64,000 bases of DNA from JTS-RE37 sp963756115 (GTDB taxonomy: Bacteria; Bacteroidota; Bacteroidia; Flavobacteriales; Flavobacteriaceae), in contig CAVWMN010000010.1 of assembly GCA_963756115.1 (NCBI GenBank), positions 1,116,001 through 1,180,000 of the forward strand, given 5' to 3'. A program made the position numbers and the translations under genes. The notes beneath the pieces were generated by a model. That model worked only from the letters and a program-made list of their open reading frames with translations. It was not told the DNA's origin and did no database searches. Of the stretch, positions 46,922-55,296 are shown in pieces. The first letter of the stretch is position 1; every line of letters begins with the position of its first letter.

Positions 46922-47707
46922 TTATTTTTTGCGTTCCTGTTCCATGAACCAATCATATAACCCTGGCGTATTATATGCCTGGTCCCAGACATTATGTCCC
47001 TCCCCTTTATAGGCAGTAAACCGGACTGTATGTCCGAGTTCCCGTAGTTTTTTTACCATATTATCCGACTCTGAAAAAGGGATTGATGCATCAGCTGTCC
47101 CATGAAATACCCAGATGGGCATATCTTTACTGATCCAGGCAGCATACGGAACTGGGGTCATGCCACAGACCACGGCCATAGCCGCAAACCGCTCCGGATA
47201 CTGCACGGCCAATTCCCATGCTGCCCCTCCCCCACGGCTTAATCCGGTTAGGTAGATGCGGTTGGGGTCCACCCTGTTTTGTGCCCGGACCGTATCCAGC
47301 AATTGCATTACAGCCCTTGTATTCCACCATTTCTTCTTGTAGGGGTTCTGTGGGGCCAGTATAATAAAAGGGAATTGCTTTCCTTCAGCAATTAATTTCG
47401 GCGGGCCATTGGTCTTTAAGGTTGAAAGCTTTTCCCCGGATTCACCACCTCCATGTAAAAAAAGCAGCAGCGGGAAAAGTTGGTCTTCTTCTGTTGCATA
47501 TGTTTCCGGGAAATACAGGTAATAATGGAGTTTTTCGATGGTTACCGTTTCTTCTTCGGCCTCGATCAGCCTGGAAACAGTCTGGGCACTGCAACTCCCG
47601 GGAACAAGGAAAAGGATCACGCAATAACCCAATCTGGTGAGTTGCTTTCCGGTTTTCAATACTAGCGAAATAGTGGTACCAAACCGCATGGAAATGCTAT
47701 TCATCAA
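46922..47707 (-). CDS. Secreted alpha/beta-hydrolase (carboxylesterase/phospholipase-like)
   Basis: 261 residues. N-terminal region has a hydrophobic segment ending in VILFLVPGSCSAQ (~28-42), giving an exported protein with either a type I or lipoprotein cut (C39). Catalytic pieces: FPLLLFLHGGGESGEK (oxyanion), YLTGLSRGGGAAWELA (nucleophile Ser), HGTADASIPFSES (Asp) and KGEGHNVWD (His). This is the PHB-depolymerase/esterase-like group also used to remove ester groups from polysaccharides. It is followed on the same strand by sulfatase 3 and is divergent from the PhyH gene. Confidence 0.85.
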   Translation of the reverse strand: MMNSISMRFGTTISLVLKTGKQLTRLGYCVILFLVPGSCSAQTVSRLIEAEEETVTIEKLHYYLYFPETYATEEDQLFPLLLFLHGGGESGEKLSTLKTNGPPKLIAEGKQFPFIILAPQNPYKKKWWNTRAVMQLLDTVRAQNRVDPNRIYLTGLSRGGGAAWELAVQYPERFAAMAVVCGMTPVPYAAWISKDMPIWVFHGTADASIPFSESDNMVKKLRELGHTVRFTAYKGEGHNVWDQAYNTPGLYDWFMEQERKK

Positions 47708-47797
47708 AGGGCCAGAATTTAAGTTGTGGTTTAAATATTTGAAATCCTTTAAAAATACAATATTGAATCGTTAAATTTGGGTAGGATCTCAATTATT

Positions 47798-48682
47798 ATG
47801 CGACTGACTAAAGATTTGGCAGATTACCATCAACCGGTATCAGATTTGTTCCCACAGCCCCGTTCCGAAGATGATTGGAAAGGATATAGGCTTACAGAAG
47901 AACAACTGTCACACTATCGTGATTTCGGTCATGTATCAGGAATTAAGCTATTGGAGGAATGGCAGGTTGATCTCCTGAACCGGGAGTTAGCGGAAATTCA
48001 GGATCCAGACCATCCTGCTCACAAACTCTTCTATGAATTTCATTCCAATGAATCCAGTGACCCAAATGCTGAATTGTTCCACTCCCTTGGGCATTGGCGC
48101 ATAACAGATGGCTTTCATGATGTATTATGGAACCCTGCATTTCTGGTAGCCGCAAGCCAGTTACTTGGCGATAAACCGGTCAGGTTCTGGCATGATCAAT
48201 TATTCTGCAAACCGGCAAGGCATGGGGGTGTGGTGGCCTGGCATCAGGATTATGCTTACTGGACCCGTACCACGGCCATGCAGCACCTGACCTGCTGGGT
48301 TGCCCTGGACGACGCCACCACCGAGAACGGATGCCTTTATTATGTACCCAAAAGCCATCGGTGGGGCCTCCTTGAAAAACCGGAACTGGCCGGTACCATG
48401 GAAGGACTGCTGGACTATCTGACAGCGGAACAGTTATCCGAATTTAAACCCGTACCCATTGAAGTTAAAAAGGGCTATGCCTCTTTTCATCATCCCCTGA
48501 TGGTACATGGATCCTACGAAAATAAATCGGACCAGAAACGGCGGGCATTTGTACTGAACGTGTTTGCTGATGGTACCATCAGCAATACGGATGAAGAATT
48601 GTTACAAGGCGTTCCCGTAATTCCAAAGGGTTCCAAAATGCAAGGCAAGTTTTTTCCCTTGTTATATAAACCTGTCCACTGA
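47798..48682 (+). CDS. Phytanoyl-CoA dioxygenase (PhyH) family protein
   Basis: About 294 residues from the ATG at 47798 (upstream in-frame codons are unlikely to be translated). Fe(II)/2-oxoglutarate signature: AWHQDYAYW (His and Asp of the facial triad), distal His in FHHPLMVHGSYENKSDQKRR with the 2-oxoglutarate-binding Arg following. WVALDDATTENGCLYYVPKSH is typical of the PhyH family. No signal peptide, so cytoplasmic. In this polysaccharide locus it may hydroxylate or demethylate a sugar or sulfate-bearing product, but the substrate is not known. Convergent with the kdgA remnant, 31 bp away. Confidence 0.9.
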   Translation: MRLTKDLADYHQPVSDLFPQPRSEDDWKGYRLTEEQLSHYRDFGHVSGIKLLEEWQVDLLNRELAEIQDPDHPAHKLFYEFHSNESSDPNAELFHSLGHWRITDGFHDVLWNPAFLVAASQLLGDKPVRFWHDQLFCKPARHGGVVAWHQDYAYWTRTTAMQHLTCWVALDDATTENGCLYYVPKSHRWGLLEKPELAGTMEGLLDYLTAEQLSEFKPVPIEVKKGYASFHHPLMVHGSYENKSDQKRRAFVLNVFADGTISNTDEELLQGVPVIPKGSKMQGKFFPLLYKPVH

Positions 48683-48713
48683 CAAGCCAGCTGCGGGCAA
48701 CCCAAACACCAAA

Positions 48714-48870
48714 CTAATCCCGTATCTGGGAGACCACAGCAAGGGCTTTCCGGATAGCATCACCCAGGAGGTCATACTGACCGTTGCGAATCATTTCGGA
48801 CTGGAAGAGCTGGGAGCCCATTCCCACACACTGCACCCCGGAATTAAACCACATTTGGCCGGTCAAATAG
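48714..48870 (-). pseudogene. kdgA: 3' remnant of a KDPG/KHG aldolase gene
   Basis: The last ~50 codons of a frame ending at 48714 read LTGQMWFNSGVQCVGMGSQL followed by a tail ending in AVVSQIRD, matching the C-terminus of bifunctional 4-hydroxy-2-oxoglutarate / 2-dehydro-3-deoxyphosphogluconate aldolases (usual phrase PTGG...WFDAGVTCVGMGSKL). The rest of the ~215-residue enzyme, including the Schiff-base Lys, is missing. Upstream DNA changes into hairpin and tandem-repeat sequence, so the gene was truncated. KDPG aldolase would be the last step for uronate use by the SDR and UxuA genes nearby, so the loss affects that pathway unless another copy exists. Confidence 0.7.
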
Positions 48871-48928
48871 TTAAGGATTAGGCTACCCTTATCCGAAGTA
48901 TAGGCGAAGAAAGCTTCGAGGGGTACCG

Positions 48929-48944
48929 CCACGCATTGGCGTGG
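48929..48944. repeat. Hairpin CCACGC-ATTG-GCGTGG next to the tandem repeats
   Basis: Perfect 6-bp stem with a 4-base loop located between the kdgA remnant and the tandem repeats; CCGC-TAT-GCGG follows at 48969-48979. These short hairpins mark the boundary of the repeat block and could be remnants of element ends. Confidence 0.5.
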
Positions 48945-48970
48945 TGGCGAAGTTTCTGAGCCGGTTTTCC

Positions 48971-49868
48971 GCTATGCGGAAAAATACCTGCGGAGAAGGT
49001 GTCTTTTTTGCATTCCTTTTTGGACAAGCAAAAAAGGGATAAAATGTTAATCTATGGAAGTCTTTAATCTTTCCCAGGGGCAGCAGTAAAAGCAATCCTG
49101 TTTTTTTTAAAGTTGGCAGTAGCACTTATCAGTAAGCAGCGGCCTTTTGCAGCTCTAAAGCAAACAGGTGTACAAAGTCGCTCCCCGGAGGGGGGTCTGA
49201 GCCAGGGCTACTTCCGGGTCCCTCAATTGCATACCCCGGGTCAGCCATAAAATTCTAAAAAATTTAGATCCCAGGAATTAATCCGCTTGTTGTTTGCAGT
49301 AGGCCCCGTTAACTTTAGGACGGGGCGGGGTTAAGACCCCATAATCGTACTGGGTATTTTGAAATATTCACTTGTAAGTTGGTACGCTATGCGGAAAAAT
49401 ACCTGCGGAGAAGGTGTCTTTTTTGCATTCCTTTTTGGACAAGCAAAAAGGGATAAAAAGTTAATCTATGGATGTCTTTAGTTTTTCCCGGGGGCAGCAG
49501 GAAAAGCAATCCCGTTTTTTTAAAGTTGGCAGGAGCAGTTATCAGTAAGCAGCGGCCTTTTGTAGCTCTAAAGCAAACAGGTGTACAAAGTCGCTCCACG
49601 GAGGGGGTCTGAGCCAGGGCTACTTCCGGGTCCCTCAATAGCATACCCCGGGTCAGCCATAAAATTCTAAAAAATTTAGATCCCAGGAATTAATCCGCTT
49701 GTTGTTTGCAGTAGGTCCCGTTAACTTTAGGACGGGGCGGGGTTACAGACCCCATAATCGTACTGGGTATTTTGAAATATCCACTTGTAAGTTGGTCCGC
49801 TGTGCGGAAAAATACCTGCGGAGAAGGTGTCTTTTTTGCATTCCTTTTTGGACAAGCAAAAAGGGATA
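48971..49868. repeat. Tandem ~415-bp direct repeats (two full units plus ~70-bp third)
   Basis: Unit 1 spans 48971-49385 and unit 2 spans 49386-49798, both starting GCTATGCGGAAAAATACCTG; unit 3 (49799-49868) repeats only the first ~70 bp. The units differ by a few substitutions and 1-2-bp indels. Internal features include GGGGTTAAGACCCC-type hairpins near each unit end and a TTATCAGTAAGCAGCGG phrase shared with the dispersed repeats. Minus-strand open frames inside are short, repeated and show no protein family, so they are not annotated. The origin is unknown; it may be a remnant element or an amplified intergenic segment. Confidence 0.85.
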
Positions 49869-49910
49869 GAAAAGAAATCACCTTAAGTAGCACTGACCGT
49901 TTTTCTCACC

Positions 49911-50180
49911 ATCCTCCTTCGTACAACGCTTTACCCACCCCTTAATCCCCTCCCGGGAGGGGACCTCTCTGATTCATACTTCTTACCGGATCTTTGTCAT
50001 GCTGAACGCAAGTGAAGCATCCTCCTTCGTACAACGCTTTACCCACCCCTTAATCCCCTCCCGGGAGGGGACCTCTCTGATTCATACTTCTTACCTGGTC
50101 TTTGTCATGCTGAACGCATGTGAAGCATCATACTTCTTGCTTGATCTTTATTATGCTGAACGCAAATGAAGCACTGAACC
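49911..50180. repeat. Dispersed intergenic repeat cluster, copy 4, tandem 108-bp units
   Basis: Two near-identical 108-bp units (49911-50018 and 50019-50126), each with a perfect 16-bp palindrome CCCCTCCCGGGAGGGG (49947-49962 and 50055-50070) and ending TTTGTCATGCTGAACGCA(A/T)GTGAAGCAT. A degraded third piece follows to ~50180 (TTATTATGCTGAACGCAAATGAAGCA). The same sequence in inverse orientation is at 9277-9420. The block ends about 210 bp before the SDR gene. Confidence 0.85.
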
Positions 50181-50293
50181 TGAATTTATTCTTGCATCCG
50201 TATCAGGGAAAAAAGTGTTACTATTATTACATTAGCATGACTACTTTTATTTTTATTGCTAACTTTTCAAACTGCAATGCTGAGTAAAGGATA

Positions 50294-50301
50294 TAATTTT
50301 G
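50294..50301 (+). promoter_or_regulatory. Putative -7 promoter box (TAATTTTG) for the SDR-uxuA genes
   Basis: TAATTTTG matches TAnnTTTG and lies 90 bp before the SDR start, beyond the repeats. The region from 50181 to 50390 has no other obvious feature. No clear -33 TTG at the expected spacing. Confidence 0.35.
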
Positions 50302-50390
50302 AATATCCGCTATACAGCAAAGTTCATAACAATAGGCATGTGCAAGGTAGTACCCTCTGGTGTTGCATGCGTTTATTAGAAATTTATACT

Positions 50391-51206
50391 ATGTCTGGAA
50401 TATTTGAAATTAAAGATCGGGTCATTATTGTAAGCGGAGCTACGGGGGTGCTGGGCTCGGCTATGGCGGAGTACCTTGCCGGGGAGGGTGCCATCATCGG
50501 TGTACTGGGGCGCAATCGGGAAAAGGTAAATGCCCTTGTGAACACGATCAAAGAGAGGAACGGAACTGCGTTTGCGGCAGTGGCAGATGTTACGGATGCG
50601 GCACAACTTAGCGCTGTACAGCAGGAAATAAAAGTGAACTTCGGCGCAGCACACGCCCTGATTAATGCCGCAGGTGGCAATTTGCCCGGAGCCGTTATCA
50701 TGCCGGATCAGAGCCTGCTGGATTGCGATGTAGGGGCCTTACAAAAAGTAATGGAGCTAAACTATCTGGGTACTTTTTTACCCATTAAAGTATTATTACC
50801 CTTGTTTTTGGAAACCGGTACGGGCAGTATCATCAATATTTCATCTATGTCAGCCTCCCGGCCCATGACCAGGGTTATGGGCTATTCCAGTTCCAAGGCC
50901 GCGATCGATAACCTCACCAAATGGATGGCGGTAGAATTCGCCCATAAATATGGGGAAGGGATACGAGTAAATGCAATTGCCCCCGGGTTTTTCCTTACGG
51001 AACAGAACCGGACACTTCTTACCCGGGAAGACGGCAGCCTCACCGCAAGGGGGGAGCAAATCCTGAATAACACTCCGGTAGGTCGGTTTGGTTCCCCGGA
51101 TGAACTTTTGGGGGCGGTACACTGGCTTTGCAGTGATGCTTCAAAATTTGTTACGGGTACTATTGTGGAGGTGGACGGGGGGTTTGGAGCCTATGCGGGG
51201 GTATAA
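50391..51206 (+). CDS. SDR-family D-mannonate oxidoreductase (fructuronate reductase) candidate
   Basis: 271 residues from the ATG at 50391 (MSGIFEIKDRVIIVSGATGVLG); the frame extends farther upstream, but that part has no SDR similarity. NAD(P)-binding SGATGVLGSAMA, NAAGG, catalytic Ser in ISSMSASRP and YSSSK (Y-x3-K), and a C-terminal VTGTIVEVDGGFGAYAGV. Placed 29 bp before uxuA, it is the likely SDR-type enzyme reducing fructuronate to mannonate in uronate catabolism, as in other Bacteroidota. Assignment of the substrate rests on this context. Confidence 0.85.
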   Translation: MSGIFEIKDRVIIVSGATGVLGSAMAEYLAGEGAIIGVLGRNREKVNALVNTIKERNGTAFAAVADVTDAAQLSAVQQEIKVNFGAAHALINAAGGNLPGAVIMPDQSLLDCDVGALQKVMELNYLGTFLPIKVLLPLFLETGTGSIINISSMSASRPMTRVMGYSSSKAAIDNLTKWMAVEFAHKYGEGIRVNAIAPGFFLTEQNRTLLTREDGSLTARGEQILNNTPVGRFGSPDELLGAVHWLCSDASKFVTGTIVEVDGGFGAYAGV

Positions 51207-51235
51207 CCCGGAATTGATTAAAATTCAAATTTGAT

Positions 51236-52410
51236 ATGAAATTATTAGAACAGACCATGCGGTGGTATGGGCCAAATGACCCGGTTAGCCTTAGTGATAT
51301 CCGCCAGGCCGGGGCCACCGGGGTTGTAACTGCTTTACACCAGGTACCCAACGGGGAGATCTGGTCCATTGGTGAAATACAGAAACGCCGTGAAGTAATT
51401 GAAAAGGCAGGGCTGGTGTGGTCCGTGGTGGAGAGTTTACCGGTGCATGAGGCCATAAAGGTCCGCAATGGCAAGTTCAGGGACTATATAAATAATTATA
51501 AAACCAGCCTGCAAAACCTGTCACAGTGTGGCATCCGTACCGTATGCTATAATTTTATGCCATTGCTAGACTGGACCCGAACCAAACTCGACTATCTCCT
51601 CCCAGATGGGTCGAGGGCGCTTCGGTATGAAAAACTGGCTGTCATGGCGTTTGACATTTTTATACTGGGACGCGAAAGGGTTGCGGACGATTATTCCGAT
51701 TCTGAAATAGCAAGGGCCAAATCTTTTTTTCTGTACTTACGGATGATGAAAAAGCGGAGATCACAACCAATATACTTAAAGGACTTCCAGGTTCCGAAAC
51801 AGGTTTCAGCCTTCAGGAATTTAAAGAAGCCATCGCAGGTTATATAAACACAGACGCAGCTATATTGGCCAAAAACCTCGATTTATTCCTGCAGGAAGTG
51901 ATACCGGTGGCTGAAAACAACCAGGTGGTGCTGTGTATACATCCGGACGATCCGCCCTTTCCGATCTTCGGGCTGCCAAGGGTTGTCAGTACAGCCGAGG
52001 ACATCCGCCGGATCTTCAAAAACAATGAGAGTACTGCTAACGGGCTTACCTTTTGCACGGGTTCCTTTGGGGTACGGGCAGACAACAACCTGCCGGCCAT
52101 GGTAAGGGAATTCGGGGAGCGTATCCATTTTATCCACCTGCGCTCTACCCAGCGGGACGATGCCGGGAATTTTTTCGAAGCCGATCATCTCGGGGGGGAC
52201 GTTCCTATGGTTGAAGTAATGAAAGAACTGGTCCTTTGGCAGCAAAAAAGGGATCATGCACTTCCTATGAGGCCCGATCATGGCCATCAAATGCTTGATG
52301 ATCTCGAAAAAGATACCTATCCCGGATACACAGCCATAGGAAGGTTGCGGGGGCTGGCTGAGCTCAGGGGACTGGAATTGGGGATCGCACACTCCCTTTT
52401 AAACACGTAG
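51236..52410 (+). CDS. uxuA: Mannonate dehydratase UxuA, frame broken at a T7 slippery site
   Basis: Two frames together give a full UxuA of about 391 residues. Part 1 (from ATG 51236) has MKLLEQTMRWYGPNDPVSL, GVVTALHQVPNGEIW and FNFMPLLDWTRT-like YNFMPLLDWTRTKLDY. At 51724-51730 seven T residues occur, after which the first frame continues with unrelated codons to 51847. The other frame from 51730 continues SVLTDDEKAEITTNILKGLP, then LCIHPDDPPFPIFGLPR, FCTGSFGVR, HFIHLRS and MRPDHGHQMLDD to 52410. The shift is -1. UxuA dehydrates D-mannonate to 2-keto-3-deoxygluconate using Mn2+. Either sequence error, mutation or slippage on the T run accounts for the break. Confidence 0.92.
51724..51730 (+). 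other. In-frame slippery heptamer T TTT TTT in uxuA
   Basis: In the upstream frame the codons are TCT TTT TTT CTG, so the T run is exactly an X XXY YYZ arrangement. A -1 slip after the second TTT brings TCT GTA CTT ACG into frame, which is the correct UxuA continuation. No clear downstream pseudoknot or upstream Shine-Dalgarno-like stimulator was recognised. Confidence 0.6.
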
Positions 52411-52416
52411 AAAACG

Positions 52417-53394
52417 TTACTCAACACGCACCACTTCCTCACGCTTTCCATAACGTTCCGCTATTACAGCGATGATCAGCAACTGGGAGATGTGGTAAAT
52501 CATTATGGGCAAGATATAAATACTGGCATAGACACTGTTGGCAAACATGATCTTTGCCATTACTGACCCGTGTACCAGCGATTTTTTAGACCCGCAGAAC
52601 ACGGCTGTAATGCGGTCTTCGATTGAAAACCCCATTTTTTTTGAACTGAATCCAATTAATAACAACACCAGTGTAAACATGGCGATAATGGCCATAAAAA
52701 GCAATAGCAGATCAACCAGTTGGATATCTGAGAAAAGATGGGCGCCAAAGGAGAGGCAAAAACTGGAGTAAACGATCAGTACAATGATCGTCTTATCAAA
52801 AGTACCTATCCAGGTACTGTATCTCATGGCAAAACTGCCCAGCCTGGGATGCAACAGAATTCCCAGTGTGAGTGGCAGCACAATTTGAATCAATAACTTT
52901 GAAACCACCGTCATTAACGGCACCCCCTCAACATCATTGATTACAAGGCCAAGCCAAAGTGGGGTAAGGATAACCCCCAGGAGGCCGGATAGACTGGCAT
53001 TGAATATGGCTGCCGGGATGTTCCCCCGGGCAATGGATACCATGACCACTGAAGACGAAACGGTTGAGGGCAGCACCGCCAGGAAGAACATTCCTATCCA
53101 CAGATGGGTGGCTGCTTCACTTGTCATCAGCGGTTTAAACGGTAAGACCAATAAAGGGAAGAGCACAAAGGTACTGATATGGATGAGCAGGTGCAATTTG
53201 TAATTGTTCATACCCGCCCTGAAGGTGGCCGGAGAAAGCTTCAGTCCATAAAAAAAGAAAATAAAACCAATCCCAATGTCGGTTACCTGCTTAAGGGCCA
53301 GTTTGTCCGATCCCTCCGGAAACCAGTAAGCAATCAGAATCGATGTCAGCAGGGCCAGGATAAATCCGTTAGAAGACCCTTTTTTATTTGACAT
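52417..53394 (-). CDS. Bile acid:Na+ symporter-like (SBF-like, YfeH-type) transporter
   Basis: 325 residues from the ATG at 53394 (MSNKKGSSNGFILALLTS); upstream in-frame codons are not expected to be translated. About nine or ten membrane segments in the SBF_like/PF13593 pattern: TDIGIGFIFFFYGLKLSP (~35-50), FFLAVLPSTVSSSVVMVSIARGN (~105-130 in pieces) and GSKKSLVHGSVMAKIMF near the C-terminus. The family carries organic anions; substrate unknown. Convergent with uxuA (6-bp gap) and upstream of nothing on its own strand except the SLC13 genes 115 bp away. Confidence 0.88.
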   Translation of the reverse strand: MSNKKGSSNGFILALLTSILIAYWFPEGSDKLALKQVTDIGIGFIFFFYGLKLSPATFRAGMNNYKLHLLIHISTFVLFPLLVLPFKPLMTSEAATHLWIGMFFLAVLPSTVSSSVVMVSIARGNIPAAIFNASLSGLLGVILTPLWLGLVINDVEGVPLMTVVSKLLIQIVLPLTLGILLHPRLGSFAMRYSTWIGTFDKTIIVLIVYSSFCLSFGAHLFSDIQLVDLLLLFMAIIAMFTLVLLLIGFSSKKMGFSIEDRITAVFCGSKKSLVHGSVMAKIMFANSVYASIYILPIMIYHISQLLIIAVIAERYGKREEVVRVE

Positions 53395-53509
53395 AGGACA
53401 TAGACTTAGAGATACAATTAAGGTTACAAAATGCAAATATTACATTATTTATGAATACCCCGCATTAAAATAATGTGTAAGCATAACCAGCAAGGACTCA
53501 AGGGTCCAT

Positions 53510-55282
53510 TCAGAATGGAAAGAAATACGGGATGATAAATGACGCAGCGAGCCAGATAATAATGTTTAATGGGGTCCCGAATTTAAGAAAATCATTGAAT
53601 TTATAATTTCCGGGGGCATAGACCATGGTATTGGTAGGATAGCTCATGGGGGTCATAAAGGTAAGGGAACAGGCAAACATCACTGCCACCAGGAAGGGAC
53701 GGTCACTGACCTCCATCACCCCGGCCAAACTAATAACAACGGGCGTCATTAGGGCTGCCGTAGCTTTACTGGATATCAGATTGGTGGATATGAAGGTGAC
53801 CAGGTAGATTATGCTCAGGGTCAAATACGCATCATACTGCCCTAATGAACCCTCGATGAATTCAGCCAGGAGCTTGGCACCACCCGTCTTTTCCAGTGCC
53901 GCTCCCATGGACAGGACCCCGGCCATCATAAATATTACTTTCCATTCCACCGCATTGTAGGCCTCAACTGGTTTAAGTACGCGGGTAAGAACCATCAGCA
54001 ATGCACCCACCATTGCACTGATAAGAATGGTTGTAATATTAAAGGCCGCAGCTGCCACCACCCCTATCCCGATTATAATAGCGGGAAGGGCTTTCCGGTA
54101 GTTCGTCTTCTTTTCTTCATATTCCGTAAGGGTTACAATCATTTTTTGTGTTTCCAGGATATCAATAGTCTCCTTTCGGCCCAATACCAGGAGCATATCA
54201 CCTTCCTTCAGTTCAACCATCGCCAGCTTGTCAAAAATAAATTCGTTCCGGTGCCGGATCCCCAGCACCGACATATTGTAGTTTTGGCTGAACTTCAGTT
54301 TTTTTAAAGAATTACCCGTAAGTCCGGACCCAAAAGGAATAATTACCTCATAGATATGATAATTATTGCCAGATTCACCCCCTTTTTTGCCGCGTTTATC
54401 ACCTTTAATCCTATACCCTTTTACATCCAGTAACCGGTTGAATGCCAATGGAGGAACGATAATTTTCAAAAGATCCCCTTTTAAAATGACGGTATCGGGT
54501 GTTACATCGTAAATCAGAGACCCATCCCGTAATATGGACAAGATGCGGACCCCATAATCCTGTACCAATTTTAGTTTAATTACAGGTTTGTTGAGATCTG
54601 AAGACCCATCCAGTATGGTCAGCTCAGTTATATACTGTTCAGCTTCCTTGATCAGCGCATTGATGTTCTTGTTTTCTGGAAGTAAAAATGGCGCAACTAA
54701 GAATATATAGGTGAGTCCGATCAACAATAAACAGAGTGCCGCACTGCTGAATTCAAACATGCCAAATTCTTCCAGGCCGTATTTCTTGGCATAACTGCTC
54801 ACCAATATATTCGTGGAAGTCCCGATAAGGGTACAGGTTCCTCCGAACAGTGCCGCAAAGGAAATAGGCATCAGCAATTTGGCCGGACTGATATTCGTTT
54901 CACGGCAAACGGTTAGGGCAATGGGTAGCATCAGGGCGACGACGGCAGAATCATTGATGAAAGCGGAAAACAATGCGGTTATAAGGCAAAATACCACAAG
55001 TGCCACGCTGTAATGAATTTTTGCCAGTTTGATAATCCTGTAGCTCAGTCCTTCCAGTATCCCGGAATTGAAAATGCCACCGCTAACCACAAAAATACAA
55101 CCGAGCGTAAGGGTTGCGGGATGATTAAACCCTGAAAATCCTTCTTCCGGACTCAGTATCCCTGCAACGATAAAGGTGGCCATGATGAGGATGGAGGTGG
55201 TGTCAATGGAGAAGTAGTCCTTAATAAAAAGGAACATCCCGGCGCCAATGATACAAAAGGTAAGGATTAGGTTTAAATCCAT
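53510..55282 (-). CDS. SLC13 family permease with two RCK_C (TrkA-C) domains, copy 1
   Basis: 590 residues: N-terminal membrane block (~5-190, with GGTCTLIGTSTNILVSSYAKK, the Na+-binding SNT/TN-type loop), a soluble middle with two TrkA-C type domains (~205-400; ILSILRDGSLIYDVTPDTVILKGD and NYMSVLGIRHRN-like pieces), then a second membrane block ending in FMTPMSYPTNTMVYAPGNYKF. This is the sodium/sulfate or dicarboxylate carrier family; members with RCK_C domains are often sulfate-linked, and three sulfatases are nearby, but the substrate is not established. Paralog of the 55946-57700 gene. Confidence 0.92.
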   Translation of the reverse strand: MDLNLILTFCIIGAGMFLFIKDYFSIDTTSILIMATFIVAGILSPEEGFSGFNHPATLTLGCIFVVSGGIFNSGILEGLSYRIIKLAKIHYSVALVVFCLITALFSAFINDSAVVALMLPIALTVCRETNISPAKLLMPISFAALFGGTCTLIGTSTNILVSSYAKKYGLEEFGMFEFSSAALCLLLIGLTYIFLVAPFLLPENKNINALIKEAEQYITELTILDGSSDLNKPVIKLKLVQDYGVRILSILRDGSLIYDVTPDTVILKGDLLKIIVPPLAFNRLLDVKGYRIKGDKRGKKGGESGNNYHIYEVIIPFGSGLTGNSLKKLKFSQNYNMSVLGIRHRNEFIFDKLAMVELKEGDMLLVLGRKETIDILETQKMIVTLTEYEEKKTNYRKALPAIIIGIGVVAAAAFNITTILISAMVGALLMVLTRVLKPVEAYNAVEWKVIFMMAGVLSMGAALEKTGGAKLLAEFIEGSLGQYDAYLTLSIIYLVTFISTNLISSKATAALMTPVVISLAGVMEVSDRPFLVAVMFACSLTFMTPMSYPTNTMVYAPGNYKFNDFLKFGTPLNIIIWLAASFIIPYFFPF

Positions 55283-55296
55283 AAAAAAAAAATTAC

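Noticed and set aside
48971..49868. CRISPR array
   Set aside because: Unit length of ~415 bp, only two full units, no spacer structure and no cas genes.
49387..49893. Minus-strand short open frames inside the tandem repeats (sharing FYPF...KRNAKKTP/KGMQKRHLLRR-type ends)
   Set aside because: They recur because the DNA is repeated, change frame between units and match no known family.
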